From: Desulfobulbaceae bacterium
GTDB taxonomy: Bacteria > Desulfobacterota > Desulfobulbia > Desulfobulbales > SURF-16
Direction: 5' to 3'
DNA length: 64,000 bases
Assembly: GCA_023230525.1 (NCBI GenBank)
Contig: JALNXE010000009.1
Span: 1-64,000, forward strand
The stretch's first letter is position 1; each line of letters opens with the position of its first letter. Made by a program: the position numbers and the translations under genes. Below are positions 35,244 through 43,176 of the stretch, in pieces. Under the pieces are notes generated by a model. It was given only the letters and a program-made list of their open reading frames with translations. It was not told the origin of the DNA and did no database searches.

Positions 35244-36521
35244 TTACATTGCGGCACCGGAAGCGGCCTTCTGCATCTTGACCTCAACCTTCGTGGTAAG
35301 GCCTTGATAGTATTCACGCAGGAGCACGAGAACCTCTTCACGGCCGAAATGATCAGGAACCGCGGCGCCCTCGGACAGAGCTTTACGCAGTTTGGTTCCG
35401 GAGAGGATAACGCGGCTAGCTTTGTCATGCGGGCAGGTACGCAGAGAAGCCATGCCATCGCATTTGGAGCAGTAGAAGGTCCAGTCGATTTTCATCGGTT
35501 TGCACTGCAGATCTTTGCCCGCATCGCCGGTTTTCGGAATGGTGTCAAAAATCTCCTGAGCCTCGAACAGACCGTAGAAGTCACCAACGCCAGCGTGGTC
35601 ACGGCCGATCAGCATGTTGTTGACGCCATAGTTCTGGCGGAAGGTAGCATGGAGCAGACCTTCACGGGGACCGGCATAGCGCATATCCAGCGGGTAACCG
35701 GCCTGGATGACGTTGTCTTTTACAAAATGATGATCACACAGGGTCTCGATGGCTTTGACGCGAACTTCGGCAGGAATATCACCGGGTTTCAGGTTGCCGA
35801 TCAGGGAATGGATCAGCACGCCGTCACATACCTCGATGGCGATCTTGGCCAGATACTCGTGGGAACGATGCATCGGGTTACGGAGCTGCAGAGCGGCAAC
35901 GTTGGCCCAGCCTCTTTCCTCGAACATGGCGCGGGTCTCAGCAGGGGTCAGATAAACACCTTTGTATTCAACGGGATAAGCACCCTGGGACATAACACGC
36001 ACAGGACCGGCGATGTTGACTTCTTTCTGAGCCATAACCATCTGGACGCCTGGATGATCTTCCATGGCAACTTTCCAGAATTTGTCGTCAGCACTGTCTT
36101 CGCCTTTGCCCTTGAAAACCTTCTCGCTTTCAAATCTCTTGTCAGCGTCGGTCATTTCAAATTTTTCGGTGACTTTCATGGTGGCCATGATCTCGCCGTT
36201 ACGCTCCAGAGCGATCTCTTCGCCTACCTTGATGGCATCGGCATCAGCCTTGGAGATATCAAGGGTGATCGGTACGGGCCAGAAGGTGCCGTCAGCCATC
36301 TGCATTTTTTCGCAAACGCCTTTCCAATCAGCTTTGGTCATGAAACCTGAGAGAGGGCTGAAACCACCGATACCCATCATGATCAGGTCGCCTTTGGCGC
36401 GGGCGCTCACTTGAACTTTTTTCAGCTTAGCGGCTTTATCTTTCTCAGCAGCCAGCTCACTGCCATGCAGCAGTGCGCAAACAAGACCTTTCCCACCATG
36501 CGGCGCAACTAATTTTGCCAT
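35244..36521 (-). CDS. sat: Sulfate adenylyltransferase (ATP sulfurylase)
   Basis: The 425-residue product is a homo-oligomeric Sat of the dissimilatory type, which activates sulfate to APS with ATP. It shows [13 protein letters not shown] near residue 198 and [14 protein letters not shown] near residue 288, the two nucleotide-binding motifs, and a zinc-binding-like [16 protein letters not shown] segment near residue 335. An AAAGGAG site lies about 8 bases before the ATG. aprAB and qmo genes are not in the window. It is monocistronic, with its own strong promoter and terminator, 15 kb from dsrAB. Confidence 0.97.
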   Translation of the reverse strand: MAKLVAPHGGKGLVCALLHGSELAAEKDKAAKLKKVQVSARAKGDLIMMGIGGFSPLSGFMTKADWKGVCEKMQMADGTFWPVPITLDISKADADAIKVGEEIALERNGEIMATMKVTEKFEMTDADKRFESEKVFKGKGEDSADDKFWKVAMEDHPGVQMVMAQKEVNIAGPVRVMSQGAYPVEYKGVYLTPAETRAMFEERGWANVAALQLRNPMHRSHEYLAKIAIEVCDGVLIHSLIGNLKPGDIPAEVRVKAIETLCDHHFVKDNVIQAGYPLDMRYAGPREGLLHATFRQNYGVNNMLIGRDHAGVGDFYGLFEAQEIFDTIPKTGDAGKDLQCKPMKIDWTFYCSKCDGMASLRTCPHDKASRVILSGTKLRKALSEGAAVPDHFGREEVLVLLREYYQGLTTKVEVKMQKAASGAAM

Positions 36522-36605
36522 TTGATTCCGTCTCCTTTAATAAAGTTACAGTCAGAATATGTCCTCTCTAACAGATAATGAACCGTTATTCATTTCCGAG
36601 AGTTC

Positions 36606-36634
36606 TATATAAATGGGGAATGGCCAATTGTCAA
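36606..36634 (-). promoter_or_regulatory. Strong sigma-70 promoter of sat
   Basis: On the minus strand a perfect TTGACA and a TATATA box are separated by exactly 17 bases. The implied start of transcription lies about 75-80 bases before the sat ATG. Confidence 0.7.
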
Positions 36635-36755
36635 GGGAAAAAATATGGTGAAAAAGGCAAGAAGGGCACAGGGGCTGACGGTGCAGGGCGCACGACGGCA
36701 CTGACGATCCGGGAAATCGCCGCTGTTTTTTTTAGGAAATAAATAAGGGGGCTAC

Positions 36756-37181
36756 TCAGACTTTTTCGTCAAAGAGCAGGCCGACGAGATCCTGAAGTTT
36801 CTCCCGCAGTTTGAGGACCTCATCAGAGGGAAACTGCTTGATGATCTCGTCTGTCTTTTTGTCACGCAGCTGGGCGACAATACTATCCGTCTCGCGATTC
36901 TTATAAAGACCAAACTTAAAACTGCTGCCCATGGATTGAAAACGCTGCTGGATTTCCTCAACAGCATCTTGCAGCTCCTTCTGGGAGAGCTTTCCCTGGC
37001 CGCCTGCATCTTCCTGGGCTGACTTGCCCTGCCGGGTCTGGTTATTGAGCTTGACCGTATCACTTTCACTGCTTTGAGGGACCGGTTGAACAGGAGGCTT
37101 TACCGCATCCTCACGCTCAACATTAGTCGGCACCACCGACACATTAGCGCCCTTCATATCCGTAGCGATATTGACATCCAT
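36756..37181 (-). CDS. flaG: FlaG-family flagellar protein
   Basis: The 141-residue protein has a variable, Pro/Gln-rich N-terminal half. The conserved FlaG C-terminal domain follows (AVEEIQQRFQSMGSSFKFG, then IVAQLRDKKTDEIIKQFPSDE and a final leucine-rich helix). FlaG is known to modulate filament length and is typically encoded beside fliD and fliS. The start at base 37181 has GGAGG 6 bases upstream. It is the most distal gene of the minus-strand filament locus here and lies next to the FliT-like gene. Confidence 0.88.
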   Translation of the reverse strand: MDVNIATDMKGANVSVVPTNVEREDAVKPPVQPVPQSSESDTVKLNNQTRQGKSAQEDAGGQGKLSQKELQDAVEEIQQRFQSMGSSFKFGLYKNRETDSIVAQLRDKKTDEIIKQFPSDEVLKLREKLQDLVGLLFDEKV

Positions 37182-37244
37182 GACAACCTCCGCTTGCAAA
37201 TGATGGTAAAAATTGACCCCGGTTCAGGGCGAGCCCTACCTCAG

Positions 37245-37658
37245 TCAACCTTTGTTGCTTAAATATCTCGGCCCGGGGCTTCCGCCCTGATAGACACTGT
37301 AGCCTTTCAGGGCCTGTTTCCCTTTGCGCATGACACGCAGACTTCCCTGTAATCTATTACGCTGCGCCCCGGCCAATTCCACAAGCTGCTTTTCATTTTC
37401 CAGAATCCTGCCCAGCTCATTTAATAACCGTTGCCGAACCGCCTCATCGCAATCGGCAAGGCCGGCAACCCGGTCAAGCACCTGCCTGAGCCGCCTGAAG
37501 GCCTGCTCCCGCTGCTGTCTCCAGCTCATCAGGTTTTTCAACCTGTTTTCCGCCAGACAAGCGGCATGGTCCTGCTGGATTGAGGCAAATTCAGCCATCA
37601 GATCAAAAAGCTGGTTGGCCAGCTGCTGCGGTTCCTGGTAAACTCTTTGATTCATCAT
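37245..37658 (-). CDS. FliT/FlgN-like flagellar chaperone
   Basis: The 137-residue all-helical protein is rich in Gln, Arg and Leu and has heptad-like spacing (for example LMAEFASIQQDHAACLAENRL, shortened, and LRQVLDRVAGL). Sequence similarity to a named family is weak. The size, helical character and position between fliS and flaG fit FliT- or FlgN-type export chaperones, which bind FliD or hook proteins. Either of two consecutive ATGs at 37658/37655 could be the start, and an upstream in-frame ATG exists at 37682. No good ribosome binding site decides. Confidence 0.6.
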   Translation of the reverse strand: MMNQRVYQEPQQLANQLFDLMAEFASIQQDHAACLAENRLKNLMSWRQQREQAFRRLRQVLDRVAGLADCDEAVRQRLLNELGRILENEKQLVELAGAQRNRLQGSLRVMRKGKQALKGYSVYQGGSPGPRYLSNKG

Positions 37659-37713
37659 AGCTAAGCCGTTGTCATAAAACAACTGTTACCTTGCAATTAA
37701 GTGACCGGCATAA

Positions 37714-37765
37714 GAGCCCGTAGCGAAGGGGCTGGAAATTCAACGGTTATTTCGTAACGGCTCCT
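37714..37765. repeat. GGAGCCGTAACGAAAT palindrome, copy 3
   Basis: The diverged left arm (GAGCCCGTAGCGAAGG) and intact right arm (ATTTCGTAACGGCTCCT) lie in the spacer between fliS and the FliT-like gene. The end touches the fliS stop codon. Confidence 0.8.
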
Positions 37766-38258
37766 AAATCGAAAAAGATACGCCAGGGGAAACTGCAGCT
37801 CTTGCCGCAACGCTCTCCTTTTTTTCAAAGATGGCCGGGGATTCAACGTTTTCATTTTTTCGCGACCCCAGCTCTTCCTGCATTTCCTTCAATGCCGTCT
37901 GTTCCCAGATCTCTTTCAGCCGCTCGATATACTTTCTCGTCTGCTGCAGAATCTCCACATCGCCGGATACGGACACCTTGGGTAATTCCACCAGGATGGC
38001 GCCGTAGAGTCCGCGCAGAAACACCGCGCCATCGGAATCGTCCCCCTCCTTCACCGAGGCATAGAGCTCCGTGATGATGGCGATGGCCTTGCCTAAATGT
38101 TCCCCCCGCTTCTGCGGCTTCTTCTCCATAACGCCCTCTTCCGCCATCTGCAGGTGAACAAGGACTCTTTCATACATCATGGCAATCAGCTTTACGGGAT
38201 GAATTTTTGCCTTGACTCCGGAATGACGGTAGGCGAGGCAGGCCTGTGTTGAATTCAT
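37764..38258 (-). CDS. fliS: Flagellin export chaperone FliS
   Basis: The 164-residue protein has the FliS core (AYRHSGVKAKIHPVKLIAMMYERVLVHL near the start, abridged here to its key residues, then LRGLYGAILVELPKVSVSGD). A longer than usual C-terminal tail of about 35 residues is rich in Glu, Ser and Ala. FliS binds the flagellin C-terminus in the cytosol to block early polymerisation. It follows fliD by 35 bases in the same direction, the standard fliC-fliD-fliS order. The tail is not part of the usual fold. Confidence 0.92.
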   Translation of the reverse strand: MNSTQACLAYRHSGVKAKIHPVKLIAMMYERVLVHLQMAEEGVMEKKPQKRGEHLGKAIAIITELYASVKEGDDSDGAVFLRGLYGAILVELPKVSVSGDVEILQQTRKYIERLKEIWEQTALKEMQEELGSRKNENVESPAIFEKKESVAARAAVSPGVSFSI

Positions 38259-38293
38259 TGCTTTCTCCTTGTATAAAATAAATACGATCGGGG

Positions 38294-40015
38294 CTAGTTG
38301 CTTCCGCCACTACCGCCCCAGGCATTTGAGATGCTGTCAAACTGGCTTCCCAGATAGTTTGACAGTGATGTCATCTGATTCATATATCGGTCTAATTCAA
38401 TAAATTGTTTAGTCATTAATTCATATTTTTTGTCCAGCCGCGCGTTTTCCGACGCAACCTTTGCTTCAATCTCCGTGATCCTGTCCTGGGCCGACTGCTT
38501 CTCCCCATCAATCTGCCCCTGGCTACTCGTCATGGTCCGCATCTGCTCATTGACCATATCGGCAAAGCCTTGCATGTCCCGGTCCGAATCGCCGAGAAAA
38601 AAAGCGCTTACCGCATCGGGATTGTCCGCCAGGGCGGCATCAACAGTCTCTTCATTGAGTGATATGGTTCCATCCCGGTTAAATTCCAGGCCCAAATCAA
38701 AAAGTGTGGTGACCGTGCCGGTTGAGTCACCATTGAACGTTGCAGTCATGAGGTTACTCAACGTATTAGGCAGATCGCGCAGCGTTGTGCCGAACAGACT
38801 GCCGAATTCGCCTGTCTCGGCGTCATAGGAAGAATTTGTCCGCACTTCCTGGACCGCGTCATTGTATGCGGTAACCAGTCCCTTAATCATGTCTTTGACG
38901 CTTGCATTATTATTGCTGACGGTGATGGTGCTTGTGCCGTCACCCGCCAGGGTGATGGTCACCCCGGCAAGAACATCGGAAAAAGAGTTCGTCTTGCGCT
39001 GGTAATTAATGCCGTCCACGGCAAACTGGGAATTGAGCGATGCCCCTCCGGCCCCCTGCTGCTCAGCCAGGGCCATATCGGCCAACTGGGTCAGAAAAGT
39101 GATGCGCCCATCCTCGCCGATGGTGTGCGACTGCAGGCTCAGACGGTAGGGAGTGGCGGCATCACCGTCGTTGATCAACGTTGCCGTGACCCCGGGATTA
39201 TCCGCAGCATCATTAATGAGCGCGGCAAGCCCGGTCAGGGTCGTATCGGCCGCAACGGTAATGGCAACAGGATCACCCGCGCCGACCTGGAAGGAAAAAG
39301 TGGTATCAGGCGCGGCAAAGTCGACAGCGGCAAAATCCTCGTTAACCGCCACCCGGTTGCTCTCCCCCGTGCCGGCAGCCAGATCGCTTCTGATGCGCAG
39401 GAATGTCTCCCCTCCCGCATCATAGGTTTCCGCGGTTACCAGCCGTCCGTTATCACCGGCGCCCACATTATCCACATGGGTATTGATGGCCGTCACCAGA
39501 TCATCCATGGTCATATCCCCGGCCACATTCAGGATGATCTGATCACTCTCGCCAAAGTCGATGACCATGGATTCTCCGGCATGGGCAACCAGCGTTGTGC
39601 CGCTGTCAGCCACACCGGTTGTCGATTGAACGCTCACCGGCACATAGACACTGGTGTCGGCGGTGGCCGCACCTGAGGCGGACAGCCAGGAACTTTTGGC
39701 GGCAAGGCGGGTCACATCAAGCTGGAAACTCTGTTCCGCCACGCCATCAACCACCGTGGCCGTGGCCACGGTTTCGTCGGAACTGGCCACACCCCGGCCC
39801 AGAAAGTTACTGGACAGGGAAAGATTCAGGGCCGAGCTTTTCAAGGTCAGCAGCTTATTGTTGACAGTGGTGAATTCCGCCAGCTGATTCTGGAACCCCT
39901 TGATCGTGTCTTTTTTTGTGTCAACGACCTGCTGGTCAATTTCCCGCAGCTGTTCGAGCATGCCCTGCAGATCAATGCTCGACCCGATGCCCAATGTACT
40001 GATTGTCCCGGCCAT
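38294..40015 (-). CDS. fliD: Flagellar filament cap protein FliD
   Basis: The 573-residue protein has the FliD N-terminal coiled-coil domain (STLGIGSSIDLQGMLEQL), a D2-D3 central region with long beta-rich stretches, and the C-terminal domain (LNEETVDAALADNPDAVSAFF, abridged, then a coiled coil and LDRYMNQMTSLSNYLGSQF at the end). It caps the growing filament and promotes flagellin folding. The ATG at 40015 is preferred over a GTG at 40024 because GGGGTGAG is then properly spaced. It lies between flagellin and fliS. Confidence 0.95.
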   Translation of the reverse strand: MAGTISTLGIGSSIDLQGMLEQLREIDQQVVDTKKDTIKGFQNQLAEFTTVNNKLLTLKSSALNLSLSSNFLGRGVASSDETVATATVVDGVAEQSFQLDVTRLAAKSSWLSASGAATADTSVYVPVSVQSTTGVADSGTTLVAHAGESMVIDFGESDQIILNVAGDMTMDDLVTAINTHVDNVGAGDNGRLVTAETYDAGGETFLRIRSDLAAGTGESNRVAVNEDFAAVDFAAPDTTFSFQVGAGDPVAITVAADTTLTGLAALINDAADNPGVTATLINDGDAATPYRLSLQSHTIGEDGRITFLTQLADMALAEQQGAGGASLNSQFAVDGINYQRKTNSFSDVLAGVTITLAGDGTSTITVSNNNASVKDMIKGLVTAYNDAVQEVRTNSSYDAETGEFGSLFGTTLRDLPNTLSNLMTATFNGDSTGTVTTLFDLGLEFNRDGTISLNEETVDAALADNPDAVSAFFLGDSDRDMQGFADMVNEQMRTMTSSQGQIDGEKQSAQDRITEIEAKVASENARLDKKYELMTKQFIELDRYMNQMTSLSNYLGSQFDSISNAWGGSGGSN

Positions 40016-40111
40016 ATCCGTCACTCACCCCGGTCGAAAGAAAGAATCCCGCTGATCTCAGGAATTTTCGGCCACATTTCATTTTGATGAAATTGTAAAA
40101 GTTGAAAATTC

Positions 40112-40190
40112 ACACGGAGAGCACAAAGCCCGTAGAGCTAACCGACTGTAATAAAAAAATTTTCTCTCTTATCTCTGTGAACTCTATAGT
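40112..40190. repeat. Dispersed repeat, ACCACAGAG family, copy 3 (diverged, inverted)
   Basis: The sequence CACACGGAGAGCACAAAGCC is followed by ACCGACTGTAATAAAAA and, further on, ATCTCTGTGAACTCTA. It aligns with the reverse complement of the copy at 2691-2764. It lies in the 460-base spacer between fliD and flagellin; apart from this repeat and a terminator I see nothing else there. Confidence 0.6.
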
Positions 40191-40366
40191 GAAGAAATAC
40201 TTTCTACGGATTCATCCATTTTGATCCGCGCACAAATTTTTACTCATAATTACTTTATCGTCATCAGCGCGGAAAACTTAAGATATTTCTTGTCATGGTT
40301 CTCTTGGCCATGGCACCACTCGCCATCACCAATCCGGCTTTCGGCCTGCATGATCTGCGGTGCGGC

Positions 40367-40403
40367 AAAAAAAAGGGTAACAGCCGCTAAGGACCGTTAC
40401 CCT
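40367..40403 (-). terminator. Rho-independent terminator of the flagellin gene
   Basis: On the minus strand AGGGTAAC pairs with GTTACCCT around a 14-base loop and is followed by T8. It lies about 75 bases after the flagellin stop, isolating flagellin from fliD. Confidence 0.85.
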
Positions 40404-40479
40404 GTTAAGATTTATCTTCACCTCTCAGCCTGTTTGAACCATCAGGCTGCAGCCGTCAAGGCTGACGCACTAGCCGCTG

Positions 40480-42951
40480 TTACTGCAGCAGGCTCAGAAC
40501 GTTCTGGGAGCTTGCGTTGGCCTGGGCCATGGCAAAGGTGCCTGCCTGGCTCAGAATCTGCATCTTGGAGAAGTTTGCAGATTCCTCGGCAAAGTCAACG
40601 TCGCGGATGGACGATTCCGCCGCCGTTACGTTAACCTTGGTGACCGACAGGTTGGAAATGGTCGAGGTCAACTGGTTCTGGACAGAACCGAGATCACTCC
40701 GCACCTTATCCAGGTTCTTCAAGGCCGCATCAGCCACCGAGATGGCGATCTGCGCCCCTTCCTGGGTCGTGACATCTACATCGGACAGCCGATAGGCCTT
40801 GGCCCCGGAGGTGATGGACTCCGCGTTCTCGGATTTGGCCGCAAAGCCATCCCCAAGGGTGGTTCCTTCCTTGAGCATCGAACCACTCTTGATGGTCATA
40901 TCTTCCGTCAAGGTGGTGGTACCGAAGGTAATGATATCCCTGGACAAGGTGGTGCCTTTTTCGAAAAGGACTCCGCCACTCAGCCCAGCATCGCTCATCT
41001 CCTGGACATCAACGGTCAGAACGGTCCCGGCCTTCAGGATGCTTCCTGAAGCAATGACCGTATCCTTGGCCAGCACCATATCTTTGGGGCCCACGATTTC
41101 ATCGTCCATCAACGCCATGGTATCGTCGGCGGAAATCGTGGAGCCATTGGCGATCAATGACTCATCTTCAATGGTGGAACCAGCGGTCAGGGTCATATCG
41201 CCGGTAACCGTCCCCTTGACGGTCATTGCGCCATCGGCCAATACCGACCCCGTGGTCAAAATGCTGTCATTTTGGGCACTGAAACCGACGTTGGCAGCCA
41301 TGTCGGCATCCAGGGTTGTCTTCCCTTTGGTTGCAAGATCATCACCATGAATAATGGAACCAGCAGTCAGAATCGAATCCTCTACTATAGTGGAGCCAGA
41401 ACCCACCGTCGCGCCGGCGGTCAGGGTCATGCCCCCGGCCTTGACCGAGGCTGTGCCACCACCGCTGATAAAGGTCTGGCCGTCTCTGAACACGACAGCC
41501 CCGGCACCATCGCCAGAGAGAAACGCGGTGACATCGCCGTCAAAGACTGTCCCGGAGGTGAATGAACTGCCCGAGGACAAGAAAGACCCGACCGCCAACA
41601 TAGTATCGTCGGCAGTAGAATCTGTCACGAGATCTACTCCCACGGTGACTTTTCCGGTCAATGTGGTGCCAGAACCAATCAGTGAGCCGCTGGCCAGGAC
41701 CGAACCGGCGGCAATAACAGTACCATCCTTGGTGGTAGCGGTAGTATCAACCGTCACCGTGAATGTCCCCTGCAATACCGTGCCCGAGCCCAATACCGTG
41801 CCCGAGGCCAGGACCGAACCGGCGGTAAGCACAGATGCCTCAGCACTGGCCCCAGCACCTGTGACCTTGATCGAACCGTCCGCAGTGGACACGGTAACTC
41901 CGGCCACCGCATTCTTGTCGCTAACCGTGATGGCACCGGTGCCGATCTGAGTCATCTGGATCTTACCCAGGGTGGACATGTCGGTGCCGCCTAGGATTGC
42001 GTCGGTATTGGCGTCCTGGGTAACCTTGATGGCCCGGCCGTCGTTCGCGGTCAGGGTCAGTGTACCATCAGAACCCACTGCAGCGTAAACCCCGTGCTGT
42101 GAGGTCTTGCCGTTGATGGCGGCCACCAGGGCACCGGTGGAGTCGCCATCCGCCACTGCCACCTCACCGATATTGACGCCGTTGATGGCGAAGGAGGCAT
42201 CGGTGGTACCGGCCGCAACACTGCCGGCTGTGGTGGAGGTGACGCTGGCCTTGGCGGTTATGCCCAGGACATCGCTCAGCTTATTGATGGCATTGGCCAC
42301 CGCGGCGATGCCGTGCTCCGGGTTATTGTCATACTTGACCTCAATGGCGTTCAACGAGTAGGACTTGTTCTGCACGTTGCTGTACAGACTCAACTGGGTA
42401 ACACCTTCACCGGCAAAGGTCAAATCGCTGGTGGAGACATGGCCCACCTTGGTAGACTCGGCGGAACCAATGGAGATATTAACGGTTTCACCGGAATAGG
42501 CGCCAACCTGGAACTTCTTATTCATAAAGTTACCAGACAAAAGCTTCTGGCCGTTGAAGGCCGTGGTCTTGGCAATGGTATCCAGCTCTTCCATCAGTTT
42601 GCTGATGTCGGCCTGGATGGCTTTACGGGATTCTGTGGTCTGGCCGTCCTGGGCCGATTGAATCGACTTGGTTTTAATGGTGTTGACGATATTGATGGAT
42701 TCTTCCAAGGCGCCGTCCGCGGTCTGCACGATGTTAATACCATCGTTGGCGTTACGAACGGCTTGGCCGAGGCCGAGGGCCTGGGACTTCAGAGAATCGG
42801 CGATGGCCATGCCGGAAGCATCATCAGCGGCCTTGTTGATTCTTAATCCTGACGACAACTTCTCCAACGATGCAGAGAGGCTGTTGTCGTTTTTGATCAT
42901 GTTTTTGTGAGCGGTTAAGGCCGCGATATTGGTATTAATACGTAAAGACAT
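40480..42951 (-). CDS. fliC: Very large flagellin with beta-solenoid-like insert
   Basis: The 823-residue flagellin has canonical ends. The N-terminal D0/D1 helices start SLRINTNIAALTAHKN, with SSGLRINKAADDASGMAIAD; the C-terminal helix ends QAGTFAMAQANASSQNVLSLLQ (abridged). The central region is about 500 residues longer than in ordinary flagellins. Residues about 370-700 are a Thr/Ser/Val-rich stretch with a six-residue periodicity (VLASGT, VLGSGT, VIAAGS, VLASGS, LIGSGT), like hexapeptide or beta-solenoid proteins. It is the likely target of the adjacent pseudaminic acid/Maf glycosylation system. The ATG at 42951 has GGAGGA spaced by 6 bases. Promoter, leader hairpin and terminator are all visible. 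Confidence 0.95.
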   Translation of the reverse strand: MSLRINTNIAALTAHKNMIKNDNSLSASLEKLSSGLRINKAADDASGMAIADSLKSQALGLGQAVRNANDGINIVQTADGALEESINIVNTIKTKSIQSAQDGQTTESRKAIQADISKLMEELDTIAKTTAFNGQKLLSGNFMNKKFQVGAYSGETVNISIGSAESTKVGHVSTSDLTFAGEGVTQLSLYSNVQNKSYSLNAIEVKYDNNPEHGIAAVANAINKLSDVLGITAKASVTSTTAGSVAAGTTDASFAINGVNIGEVAVADGDSTGALVAAINGKTSQHGVYAAVGSDGTLTLTANDGRAIKVTQDANTDAILGGTDMSTLGKIQMTQIGTGAITVSDKNAVAGVTVSTADGSIKVTGAGASAEASVLTAGSVLASGTVLGSGTVLQGTFTVTVDTTATTKDGTVIAAGSVLASGSLIGSGTTLTGKVTVGVDLVTDSTADDTMLAVGSFLSSGSSFTSGTVFDGDVTAFLSGDGAGAVVFRDGQTFISGGGTASVKAGGMTLTAGATVGSGSTIVEDSILTAGSIIHGDDLATKGKTTLDADMAANVGFSAQNDSILTTGSVLADGAMTVKGTVTGDMTLTAGSTIEDESLIANGSTISADDTMALMDDEIVGPKDMVLAKDTVIASGSILKAGTVLTVDVQEMSDAGLSGGVLFEKGTTLSRDIITFGTTTLTEDMTIKSGSMLKEGTTLGDGFAAKSENAESITSGAKAYRLSDVDVTTQEGAQIAISVADAALKNLDKVRSDLGSVQNQLTSTISNLSVTKVNVTAAESSIRDVDFAEESANFSKMQILSQAGTFAMAQANASSQNVLSLLQ

Positions 42952-42979
42952 AGTCATTCCTCCATGATATTATTTGGTC

Positions 42980-42999
42980 CGGGAGAATCCATTCTCCCG
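42980..42999 (-). promoter_or_regulatory. CsrA-type hairpin in the flagellin leader
   Basis: In the minus-strand leader, CGGGAGA and TCTCCCG form a perfect 7-bp stem around the hexaloop ATGGAT, matching the ANGGAN loop preferred by CsrA. It lies about 16 bases upstream of the GGAGGA Shine-Dalgarno, itself a second GGA site (ATGGAGGA). Bacillus subtilis hag is regulated by CsrA through a similar pair. Confidence 0.6.
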
Positions 43000-43131
43000 A
43001 TGCTTAAAAAATCCAACCGTGCTGCTGCTGAACATATGTGTCCCGTGCCGTTATCACCTCCTGAGAGTATTTGGTGAAGGTTTTTTGGTTTAAACTGACC
43101 CCATGCCTATTTTTTTTATTATTCATCAAAC

Positions 43132-43157
43132 GTATCGGCGGCACCGAAAAAAGCTTA
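43132..43157 (-). promoter_or_regulatory. Sigma-28 (FliA)-type promoter of flagellin
   Basis: On the minus strand TAAG is followed after 14 bases by GCCGATAC, close to the TAAA-N15-GCCGATAA consensus for flagellar class 3 genes. It sits about 180 bases before the flagellin ATG, giving a leader that includes the CsrA-type hairpin. Confidence 0.65.
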
Positions 43158-43176
43158 AATTTTTTTTAGGGGCGGG

